This document shows, one piece after another, positions 5,667 to 14,400 of a DNA stretch of 23,315 nucleotides. Made by a program: the position numbers and the translations under genes. This DNA comes from a virus, in IMG/VR virus record IMGVR_UViG_3300042881_000470, positions 1-23,315 of that record; one strand, given 5' to 3'. The notes under the pieces are model-generated. The model ran no database searches and was not told where the DNA came from. It saw only the letters and a program-made list of their open reading frames with translations. Positions within the stretch are counted from its first letter, which is position 1; each line of letters begins with the position of its first letter.

Positions 5667-6176
5667 CTAAGCAGGCTTGGATAGGCCCGGCTTGGCGGGG
5701 TTTGGGCAGGCCCGGTCTGGCATGGCAGGTGTGGCGTGGCAAGGCATGGCCTGTTCCGGTACGGCACGGCAAGGTATGGCAGGCATGGGCAGGCATGGAC
5801 GGGACAGGTGGGGCACGGTGGGGATAGGTATGGCAGGCATGGATAGGCGCGGCTCGGAGCGGTCAGGCTCGGTTTAGCACGGCAGGCGTGGCTCGGCGGG
5901 GAAGGGCTAGGTATGGAGTGGCTTGGTTTGGTTCGGCAGGCATGGACTCGCAAGGTGAGACAGGGTCTGGCAAGGAAAGGATTGGCAGGCGAGGCATGGA
6001 CTGGACGGGTATGGCGCGGTGAGCATGGTTAGGCAGGCGGGGCAAGGCTCGTTTTGGTCTAGATGGGACTGGCGAGGTATGGCAGGCATGGATCGGCTAG
6101 GCATAGCGTGGTAGGGCAGGGCAGGCAAGGTTGGGCGGGGCGACGTGAGTTCCGGTGAGGCAAGGCAGGCATTTAT
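5667..6176 (+). repeat. G-rich degenerate array with about 5-nt periodicity, bracketed by GTTTAAAC
   Basis: About 510 bp with no credible gene. The plus strand is a chain of units of the form GG-pyrimidine-N-N: GG doublets recur about every 5 nt, with occasional 4-nt steps, for nearly the whole length. GGCAGGC occurs 11 times, and GGCAGGCATGG exactly five times (5778, 5788, 5832, 5935, 6081). The units differ from one another, so this is not a simple microsatellite produced by slippage. Exact GTTTAAAC copies lie immediately before (5659-5666) and after (6177-6184), separating it from both flanking genes. It is strongly G over C on the plus strand and should be transcribed within the operon. 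Two-layer G-quadruplexes or a regularly spaced protein-binding lattice are conceivable. Apparent ORFs on both strands are by-products of the periodicity. Confidence 0.9.
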
Positions 6177-6197
6177 GTTTAAACAAAAGGAGAAATC

Positions 6198-6653
6198 ATG
6201 AACGAAGAAAGAAAACTGTTAGAGAAGATGGCACGTCAAAACGGTGGCGTGTTAATGATTGATGATGTGATTGAGGAGGCAAAGAAAGAAGAGAGCATCT
6301 TGCACTCCTACTTTGAATGGGACGACTCGGAGGCGGCTATTCAATACCGCAGAGAGCAAGCCCGTAATCTGATCCAAAAATGTAAGATCACTGTGCTGAC
6401 TTCAGAGCCAACACATGTCAGAGCATTTGTAAGCTTGCCGTCAGACCGCGAGTCTGGCGGTGGTTACAGAATGGTGGCTGATGTTATGAACAACAGCTCT
6501 TTGCGAGAAGAGTTTGTTCATGACTTACAGCTAACAATTGCTCGATGGACGAAGAAACTGCATTTAATTGATTCAGATTTAGCAGATCTCATTCTGCAGT
6601 TGGACGAGAGCTTACAACAACGTGCTAGACCTCAAGAAGAACTAAGAGTTTAA
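6198..6653 (+). CDS. Conserved phage protein downstream of the G-rich array
   Basis: 151 residues, with an AAAGGAG site 14 bp after the GTTTAAAC that closes the array. The N-terminus GGVLMIDDVIEEAKKEESIL leads into HSYFEWDDSEAAIQYRREQA (residues 36-55), a very characteristic segment I recall from many phages, including actinophages. A strand region with VRAFVSLPSD and GGGYRMVADV follows, then a helical tail. Function unknown; no nuclease or ATPase motif is visible. The stop (TAA, within GTTTAAAC at 6648-6655) again coincides with the dispersed palindrome. Its position suggests it may belong to one module with the RAMP-like protein and the array. Confidence 0.65.
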   Translation: MNEERKLLEKMARQNGGVLMIDDVIEEAKKEESILHSYFEWDDSEAAIQYRREQARNLIQKCKITVLTSEPTHVRAFVSLPSDRESGGGYRMVADVMNNSSLREEFVHDLQLTIARWTKKLHLIDSDLADLILQLDESLQQRARPQEELRV

Positions 6654-6663
6654 ACAAACTAAT

Positions 6664-6846
6664 ATGACACCTCTATCAAGTGAATACACAAGGTGTAAAC
6701 CAGTGGTTTACAACGCCAAGTGCGAGAACTGTAAGCGGTGGATCAATCACCCCGAGCAGACTCGCGGCAATGGCATAGTCAATGTTCAAGATAGCAAGAG
6801 TAAAGCTTGCTTCTACATTCCAATATCATTTCAGGAGGAAGTATGA
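6664..6846 (+). CDS. Small Cys-containing phage protein
   Basis: 60 residues. It contains YNAKCENCKRWINH (residues 16-29) and, near the end, KACFYIPISF, giving three Cys that could hold zinc with His. No strong ribosome binding site precedes the ATG; an ATG 8 bp after the GTTTAAAC at 6648 is used. It overlaps the next gene by 4 bp. Similar short CxxC-x-W proteins occur in phage early regions; the function is unknown. Translation is less certain than for its neighbours. Confidence 0.5.
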   Translation: MTPLSSEYTRCKPVVYNAKCENCKRWINHPEQTRGNGIVNVQDSKSKACFYIPISFQEEV

Positions 6847-7037
6847 CCAAATCAGCTTTGATATCTTACTTCACGGAGGATCATGCGTTGAATATGACTT
6901 TGCGTGACTACTTTGCGGCTAAGGCCATGCAAGGAATGATGGCAGATGGTCAAGCATTTAGATTAGTAGCAGAAAGTACATTGGCGAATACTGCTTACGA
7001 AATTGCAGACGCAATGCTGAAAGCGAGGGGAGAATGA
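6843..7037 (+). CDS. Small conserved phage protein
   Basis: 64 residues from the ATG at 6843, which follows a near-perfect AGGAGGA site; a longer frame to 6807 lacks one. The key segment is NMTLRDYFAAKAMQGMM (residues 18-34), and the helical end has AYEIADAMLKAR. LRDYFAAKA and YxxADAMLxAR are motifs I recognise from many short phage proteins of unknown role. It is probably a helical cytoplasmic protein. The stop overlaps the next ATG (ATGA), so translation is coupled. Confidence 0.65.
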   Translation: MTKSALISYFTEDHALNMTLRDYFAAKAMQGMMADGQAFRLVAESTLANTAYEIADAMLKARGE

Positions 7038-7435
7038 AGCCAATAGCATGGTACGACCCAACTAACGGCATGGTAAGTACAGACAAAGACAGCCCTTTGT
7101 TTACACCACTGGGTCAGGTGTGGGGTTTGTATTTAAAGGAAGAAGCGAAGGATGAGCCTTGGTCGCCCGTGTCTATTGGTGTGGATGTGACCAAAGAAGG
7201 CGCTCATGTTGTGGGCATCTATGCTTTAGACAAAGATACCTCGCAGATTTTCTACGCCAAATACCACTATGCCAAAGACCCTCAAGCATCACAGTGCAAA
7301 TGGGTAGGGCTGACGGATGAGGAAATTTGGGAAACCATTAGTCGTATTGGAACATCAGACTCAGATGTAAATCCTTACGTAAAACTCTCAGATGCCCGAG
7401 CCATTGAAGCAAAACTCAAGGAGAAGAACACATGA
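7034..7435 (+). CDS. Conserved phage protein, possibly modular
   Basis: 133 residues. The start (MKPIAWYDPTNGMVSTDKDS) is a recurrent module of phage proteins. The middle (VSIGVDVTKEGAHVVGIYAL) looks like a separate beta-rich piece, and the end (WVGLTDEEIWETI, then DARAIEAKLKEKN) is a helical module often seen alone. It appears to be assembled from short exchangeable segments, as is common in phage early genes. No function is known. It is coupled at both ends by 4-bp overlaps. Confidence 0.6.
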   Translation: MKPIAWYDPTNGMVSTDKDSPLFTPLGQVWGLYLKEEAKDEPWSPVSIGVDVTKEGAHVVGIYALDKDTSQIFYAKYHYAKDPQASQCKWVGLTDEEIWETISRIGTSDSDVNPYVKLSDARAIEAKLKEKNT

Positions 7436-7668
7436 CTGAATGGACAAGCGAAGAAGACGAAGCCTTTAACGAGGTGGAAAAGCATAGCAACCTTGGTAAG
7501 CAGATCCTGCGTGACATTGAGGGGCAGCCATACCACTTTGACCTTTACGTTTCACCTTCACAGAGAAACGAAGTACTAGAAGAGGTTGCTAAGGAGTTTG
7601 ATGCCATGACCGCATTTGGTGATACAGCGGCATCATTTGCAGTATTTGTAAGGAACATGAAGAAGTGA
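7432..7668 (+). CDS. Small conserved phage protein
   Basis: 78 residues with the site AAGGAGA upstream. It is acidic at the start (MTEWTSEEDEAFNEVEKHSN), followed by strands around QPYHFDLYVSPSQRNEVLEE and an end containing FGDTAASFAVFVRNMK. AFGDTAASFAVFVRNM is a motif I recognise from other phage small proteins without function. It overlaps the neighbours by 4 bp on each side (ATGA upstream, GTGA downstream). Confidence 0.6.
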   Translation: MTEWTSEEDEAFNEVEKHSNLGKQILRDIEGQPYHFDLYVSPSQRNEVLEEVAKEFDAMTAFGDTAASFAVFVRNMKK

Positions 7669-7850
7669 ACGGATTCGTAAAACAACAATTAGATTTAAGT
7701 GGCCAGCAGCCCAACACACATAAGTTTAAACAGTGTGGCAAATGTGACCAGAACAAACCACCAGAAGGTGGGATACAAATGAATCCTAATAAATGGTACT
7801 GCGCTTCTTGTTGGGCTATCCGAGCAACACGGAGACCAAAGAATGCCTAG
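7665..7850 (+). CDS. Small zinc-ribbon-like phage protein
   Basis: 61 residues, starting at GTG (7665), which overlaps the upstream TGA as GTGA. A CxxC pair in CGKCDQNKPPEGG (residues 24-36) and a second one in KWYCASCWAIR (43-53) form a four-Cys zinc ribbon. The PPEGG-x-x-M-x-P-x-K-W pattern recurs in phage genomes. Role unknown; nucleic-acid or protein binding is likely. GTTTAAAC (7724-7731) lies within it. Overlaps the next gene by 8 bp. Confidence 0.6.
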   Translation: MNGFVKQQLDLSGQQPNTHKFKQCGKCDQNKPPEGGIQMNPNKWYCASCWAIRATRRPKNA

Positions 7851-8034
7851 GCCCAAACCGCCATCTAAACTAAAGCCACGCTATGTCAGGATGTCAGATG
7901 TAGAGTGGCTGATGTTTCAAGAGCTGGGTGGGGCAGAATGGCTACGTAAGTTTGTCAGGAAGAAAGCAACACTACCAATCAACCACTACGAGAAACAGGC
8001 CGAAGATGAACGAATGCAAAAAAGAATACTGTGA
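7843..8034 (+). CDS. Small basic phage protein, RHH-like
   Basis: 63 residues, basic N-terminus (MPRPKPPSKLKPRYVRMSDV) and then EWLMFQELGGAEWLRKFVRK (residues 21-40). The strand RYVRM followed by helix DVEWLMFQELGG and helix AEWLRKFVRK is compatible with a ribbon-helix-helix fold; the sequence pattern RYVRMSDxEW...LGGxxWLR is one I recall in phages. It may be a DNA-binding regulator. Overlaps the next gene by 29 bp. Confidence 0.55.
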   Translation: MPRPKPPSKLKPRYVRMSDVEWLMFQELGGAEWLRKFVRKKATLPINHYEKQAEDERMQKRIL

Positions 8035-8218
8035 GTTCATAGGCAATAAAGCCTTTGAAGATGATGACGGATGGAGCTACGAAGTCTGGCACGCAGCCCA
8101 GCAGGCTGTGTTTAAACGCCTAGAAAAGAGGTTCATGGCTTATGGCGACATTGATTACACCGGTAAAGAGATAGCCAACTACATCCGGTTTTTGTCTGAG
8201 CAAGATGTACCGAAATAG
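8006..8218 (+). CDS. Small hypothetical phage protein
   Basis: 70 residues from the ATG at 8006; a longer frame to 7928 would overlap the previous gene more. Contains NKAFEDDDGWSYEVWHAAQQ (residues 13-32), a W-x-x-W-x-A segment of the sort seen in many short phage early proteins, and a helical end. No motif of known function. GTTTAAAC (8110-8117) lies inside. It overlaps its neighbours by 29 and 14 bp. Confidence 0.5.
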   Translation: MNECKKEYCEFIGNKAFEDDDGWSYEVWHAAQQAVFKRLEKRFMAYGDIDYTGKEIANYIRFLSEQDVPK

Positions 8219-8492
8219 AAAACTGCTTGACCTAGTGAGGGAATCACCATGTCAGATCTGTGGGGCACAGGATGGCACAGTGGTTGCCGCTCATTCAAAC
8301 CAACAACGGGATGGCAAGGGAATGGGACTCAAGGCTCACGACTACAGAATCGCGGCCTTGTGCTACACCTGCCATGCAAAAGTTGACCAAGGCTATGAGT
8401 GGACAAAAGATGCCAAGTTCAAAGCTTGGGATGAAGCCCACCGCAAAACCATTGGATGGCTCTTTGAGAGGGGTCATCTTACTGTGCAATAG
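8205..8492 (+). CDS. YbcO/DUF1364-like HNH nuclease
   Basis: 95 residues. CQICGAQDGTVVAAHSN (residues 16-32) and GKGMGLKAHDYRIAALCYTC followed by HAKVD (38-62) match the YbcO (DUF1364) family, small HNH-type proteins of lambdoid prophages that accompany recombination genes and may process branched DNA. Two Cys pairs should bind zinc; H30, H45 and H58 are candidate catalytic or metal residues. It ends the plus-strand operon. Its stop (8492) overlaps the stop of the opposed polyvalent gene by 14 bp, and no convincing terminator lies between them. Together with the RusA-like, exonuclease, annealase and SSB-like genes it completes a recombination set. Confidence 0.75.
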   Translation: MYRNRKLLDLVRESPCQICGAQDGTVVAAHSNQQRDGKGMGLKAHDYRIAALCYTCHAKVDQGYEWTKDAKFKAWDEAHRKTIGWLFERGHLTVQ

Positions 8493-11400
8493 ATTTTTTG
8501 AGTTCTCTAATGCTTGATGTCATGGCATTCTGAGCCTGTGTGATAGCCATTAGAGAGTCTCTCTTCTCTTCAGAAGACATGTCAGATGAACGGATCTGGA
8601 TTGCCGCTTCACGCATCACCTTCATCTGTTTCTCTACGCTACTTATGTAGTTTCTCATGCCAAACAACTGAGCATTCTTCTCCATGTAAGCGCCAAGATC
8701 TTCAGCATTACCAGTGCGCTCCATTAAGTTGACTGTTCTCACAACCTCATCAACGGAGTTCTTTAGCTCATAGTAAGCGGTCACAGTTCCCTTGGCTTCT
8801 TTGTCCACGGTGAATCGCTTGATGACAGGCATCTGCTCAAAGCGTTTAGCAACCTTGGGTGACTCATCATTTCCGAGGAGGATCGCATCAATCAGGTCAA
8901 CTGCGTACATACCCATTGAGCCTGTGTATCCCTTGATGATGTGATCAACCATGATGGGTGACTCGCCAATGGCCTTGCCGACCGTCTTAGCCAACTCAGA
9001 AGTTCCGGGAGATACCTGATACTCAGTGGCTACACCTTCCATACCCTGTCCAACAATGGGTCTCATTGTGAAGAAAGAGTAGTTGGTGCGAGCCTCAACC
9101 AATGGCAAGAAAGTCTGCGGGATTGGGTTGATACCAAAGGTACTAACCAAGTTACGCTTCATTGAGTCGGCTAGATCTTTGCCAGTGTCGTTACCGAATG
9201 AGTACTCAAGCAGACGCTCGGGGATTGTTTTAAACAGGACACCAACCTCAAACGGGATTGGGATCCGAATGCCCACGGACGGGAACAACCAATTGTTGTC
9301 TCGTGTCTCTTGCTCTTGGTTAATGTATTCCTCTTCATCATGGGTCAGGAACCAATACATGGCTGACAGGGCCATGAGGGTTGCACCACGGATGAAGAAT
9401 GAACGCTGAATTGCAGCCGCATCTTCACTAGCCATCTTGCCAAAGGCGGCACGGTAGAACACATCCAAGCCCTGCATACGTGCATTCAAGAATGGCACAG
9501 CCGCAGTCAGGATACGGACAATGGCAAGGTTACCTTTGCGATTGAAGTTCAAGACTTCCATAGCACGGAAGATAGCCTCTGCCTCGTTGCCTGTACGCTC
9601 CAAGGTTGATTTGTAGACTGCCATGCGGGTAGCGGCATCGGATGCCTCTGTGCCCTTTTCTAGGCCACGCCAGAGGCTTGTAAACGGCTTGAGGGCCTTC
9701 TCTGAACCTTGCTCTGTACCCGTTGCTCTACGCAGACTTGCACCCAAGACAGAGCCACTTGTTTTGATGTCTTGAGCAAACTCATAACCACCGATCACAC
9801 CTGCATTGCGCAGGGCAAGGTAAGCGGGATCTTTACCACCGATGGCCTTGCCAAAGTTAGAGATGGTAGAGGCGATAGGAGTCATCTTTGCACCGCTGGT
9901 AACCCATGCAGACAATGAGTCACGCATCAAGTTAGCCATCATAAAGCCGGGATCTTTGGTGATCAGGTTTCTCAACAGATTGGCTGGCGCAGAGAAGATG
10001 CTTAGGAATGGCAACTCTGGTAGGTTTAAACTCTTAACCGCATCAATGAACAACTGATCTGAGACATCGTAAGAGACAGGCTTACCACGCTCCAAGACGG
10101 TCACAACTCCGGGAGCGTATGACACGTCATTGCGCTTTTGGGCAGTCTTCAACTGGACAGCCGCACCAATGGCACGTTGTGCCGCAGTGTTCTTCATACC
10201 AGACTGAATGATGGACTGAGTGTTGCGAACAATGGTCTCTAGGAAGTCAGCCAGAGGAGCCTCTTGTCCTTCTTTGATACCTGTCAGCTTCTTAGGAGGC
10301 GTAACTCCTGAGATGTTTTGGAACAGTCTTGGGCCGACAGTGTTCTCACCATCTATCTGACGATAGAACGGGATGTAGTCAGAGTACTTCATGAACTCTG
10401 CGGCTCTTTCTGGAGCAAGAACACCGGTAGCCACTGCGTATTTCATTAGCCCGTTGTTGTATTTGATCCAGTCTTGTTGGACTTGTTTAAACTCAGGGTA
10501 CTTCTTCTCCAGCTCCGCTGCGTAAGCAATTTCTGCGGGGGTGTAAGTATGATCTTTACCATTGGCTAATAAGCGTTTACCACGCTTAGCGCCAGCCCAG
10601 AACTGATAGGTTTGATAGATACGGGGATCACCAATCTGAGCCAAAGGCATCAGGATCTCAAGGACACCCTTCTCGCCATTGGCACTGCTGACTGTGGTAA
10701 AGCCATTGTTAAAGACTGGAATACCACCTTTGCCATCGATACCACAAGCCATAGACGCAATAGCGGCGGCGTTGTCAGACATCAGGGCGGCAGATTCTGC
10801 GCTTGCATCAGCAAGGAGAGCGGCTCCACCCATTTGCTTGGCAAGCTCTTTGTCATACACACCGAGTTGGTTGTAGCGATTGAGCCATTGCTGGCGCAGC
10901 GCGTCTACGCTCTGTGGTTTAAACGCATTGATGATGCGCTCAAAGAAGCCTTCTGGCTCACGGGCGGTAGTGATTCTGTTGATACTAGCGTTGATAGCCG
11001 AGCCGTTAGGCAATGAATCTACTTCGTCTTGAACCTTACGCAGACTTTGGCGGATGCTAGGATTGGCTCGGCTATAAGCACCGGTATTACCAATAGCAGA
11101 TTTGATTTGGTAAGGATTGAAGACAACCGCTTCCCAAACTTGATCTCCAAGCATGGTGACCAAACCATCATGGCCTTCGGCAATTGCTTGGCTAGTAATG
11201 TATTCAGCAGCTTCATTACGATCCATCTTTGAACCGTCGGCACGTCGTACCTTGAAGATGTCTGTGTCAATAACCTTTGGGTTAACCATTCGGACATAGA
11301 CGGGCATTACATTGCCACCATCCGGCCCCATAGTCTCACCAAACTTACCAAAGCCACCGTAGTACTGCTTGGTTCTGTCTGGGTATTCTGTTACATAAAC

Positions 11401-14400
11401 GCCACGTCCAAATGCACCATTGCCAACCTTGAAGGTATCAATGTCGCTCTTGGTTCCGTGATACAGAACTTTAGGTGTTCCATCCGCGTTAACAAACTTG
11501 CTGCCAGCAAACCAACGTTTAAACTCTGGAGTATCTGGTGCTTTACGCAGGCTGTAACGAATGTCAGGATTGGTTGTGTCAAACGTTCCTACGTTGCCTG
11601 TGGCAGACTTAATCTGCACGGGGTCATAGACTGCAAGGTTCTTTTGCTTGCCCTGTTTGATATAGAAGCCATCAAAACCAGCGGCCCTGATTGCATCTTG
11701 GACACGGTCAGACTCAAGTCTAGCTACGTTGTTGGCAAGATCTTCTGTGTCTATGTCGTTTAAACCAAGCGCAGCAACATGATCTGGGTTCTCGTAGTCA
11801 AATGGTCGCTCAGCCCGCACATACACGGGCATGATGTTTTGACCTGCTTCAGGGAACAACTTATCAGCGGCAAGCTTGAGGAAGTCTAAAGCCTCACCCT
11901 GTGGGTTGCCAGACCTTATCTCTTTGATAAGACCTGCAGATTCTTTGTTGTTTCCATAGGATGCACGGACATCAGCAATGGCTTGTACCTTGGCTTTATC
12001 CAATTCCTGTGCAGAGTAATCAGAAAGATTACGCTCAAGGGCTTTGTTTTCAGCAGAAACATCTGCGTATTCGCCTGCAAACTCTGGGTTCTCAGTTAGA
12101 AAAATAGCGCCAGCTTGACGTGGTTTAAACGTATCAATGTTCCGGGCAGTGCCGTGGTACATGACTTTGGGTGTGCCGTCGTCATTGACGACAACACTGT
12201 TGCCAAAGAAGCGTTTAAATTCAGGTGTATCTGGAGCTTTACGTAGGCTGTACTTAGCCGTAGTTGGAACACTGCCACGCTGTTGTTCTGGCGTTAGCAC
12301 TTCCTTCAGCTCGGTAACAGGCTGGTCAATCTTTGCATCACCAGTCATCACAAACTCAAGAGGTGGCAAAGCCGCCTTCTGATCTGCAAATCCTCTTTCA
12401 ATAAGGCTCAAGCCTTTTGCTTCTGGACGGAAGTTTTGCCATGCATTCTGCGCACGGGTTTCTGATGTCAATGCCCAACGTGCAAACGGATCAGGCGTGA
12501 TAGACATGTGGTTGCGCCAAGCGGCAGCTTCACCATTAGGGCCAAACTGAGTCTCAGTCAGGTTGTGGGCGAAGTAATCATGGACTGCACGGAGCAAGTC
12601 GTTGTACAGCATTGGCTTGCCGTTTACATCCTTTAGCCCGGAGTCTTTGAGCAGCGGATGGTTTTTGAAGTTTGAACCGGGTGGGCCAAATGTCTCAGGA
12701 GAAGTGGCGTAAACCTTAAATCTGTTGTTTACACTTACATCCCGACGGACAGCATCGCTGTTGGCGTAAGGCTCGTCAATGGTCTCCATCAACTCAACCT
12801 TAATAGGCATGACTTGATATTGCTCTTTAAGAGAGTTTGCCAACGCAGTGTAGGCTCGTTTGACCAACGGATTCTTCAGGTCGTTAACAGGCATGGCATC
12901 AAATGCCCTAGATAACTTTTCCTGTTCTTTGACCTGCTTGGCGCTAAGCGGCTTCTGTTTAAACGTTGTAACAGGAGCTTTTGTTAAATACTCAGCAATA
13001 AGCTTGGGAGTTACTGTATCACTCGCTTGCTTGGTACGAATGTCGCTTGAAGGGTACGCGACTTCGCTGTACGGGATCCTTGCTCCGTATCCTTCTCCGT
13101 AGACGTAGAGGCGTTCAATTGTTCGTCTAGGTCGGCTAGAGCTGTCTCCCACCAATTCGTGGACTCGCTTGATCCGCTCTCCGAAAGATTTGAAGTTGTC
13201 TTGTTCATTGCCTTCTGTCCTTACAAAATATGCAGTCAGGGTTTTATCTGTGATTGTAAAACCTTGTAGGCCGCTGTCGTCAATAACTCTTGAAATAGCT
13301 TCGTTGTTTAACGATTTTTTGAGGTCAATTTCATACACTGCGGTGGCGTATGAGCCATCGCCAAAGTTATGACCAAACTTCTGCGCAGTCTCTTGACGCA
13401 CATGGATCTGTTGTTGGTTATAGCTTTCTGCAAACTTAGCCAACCCAGCCATCACATTGCTCATTTCTTTTTCGGAGAATGCAACTCCAACAGAAATAGA
13501 TGGCTCACGGTCTGACAGATACACGCCCTTGGCGTACTCAACATTAACCTTTGCACCTGTACCACTCAACAAGAACTTGAGAGAGCTTTCCGCAACTCGT
13601 TGGAGCACGGTGTAGGCTTCTTTATCACGCCCCATTGCACGTTGATACAACTCACGCAGGCCGGGAATGGATGATGTAACCGCAGACAGGTTGAAGGTTA
13701 ACTTCTCACGGATGTCCTTCTCTTCACGCAGACGAACACCACCTTCTGGTGTAAACGCTTTGTCGTAGCTTGATCCGCCGTCGGCAACAAAATCTCCAGC
13801 GCCAGTTCCAACCCAATCAGGGTTGTCAATTCCACCGGCAATCTCCATAACTTTCTCACGGGTGGCATCAAATGATTGCTCACCAGTCTTGTACTTAGTC
13901 CACTCTGCACGGATCTTAGGCTTGATGGTGCTCTTAATGTTTTCACCAAACAAGCCACGAACAGCTTCCCATGTAATGGATTGCATCTCACGGGCACGGA
14001 CACCCTTTTGCTGAGCCGCTTCACGGTAGGCATCGGCAATGATGCCGTATGTACCACCAACACCAAGATTGATGTTCTTACCCGTGCCACCAAAGTTGTG
14101 GATAACTTCTTGGTCTGTGCCAGCCAAAGCCTCAAACAAGCCTGCGGCAACTGCGTGGGTATCAATTGTTACGTGACCAATGTCGCTGTTGGGAGCGGCA
14201 ATGTTGTTGTAGAAAGAACGGATCTTGTGCTCTTCGCCCAACTGCTCGCTAATGTTTTTGCGACTTCCATCACGGAAAATGCTGACAGTCTTCTTGATTG
14301 GATCGTATGTAGACCACATCATGGTGGCAGGCTCGCCATCATTCTTACGAACGTAATCACCAAAGCCACCCTCTGGGGTGACAATTCTGTATTGACGGGA

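Noticed and set aside
5486-5953. Minus-strand ORF of 155 residues rich in Pro, Cys and Ala across the G-rich array
   Set aside because: It is the antisense reading of a 5-nt periodic repeat, which repeats every five codons in any frame. It has no ribosome binding site and runs into the RAMP-like gene.
5863-6128. Further minus-strand Pro/Cys-rich ORFs in the array
   Set aside because: Same cause: stop codons are rare in the C-rich strand of the array. Overlapping frames look alike, which real genes would not.
4995-6176. CRISPR-Cas locus
   Set aside because: The array has no constant repeat with unique spacers of fixed size, and adaptation and processing genes are absent; only the RAMP-like resemblance remains.
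8493-8600. Possible terminator after the YbcO-like gene
   Set aside because: Only short, imperfect GAGAG/CTCTC pairing without a following T-tract is visible.
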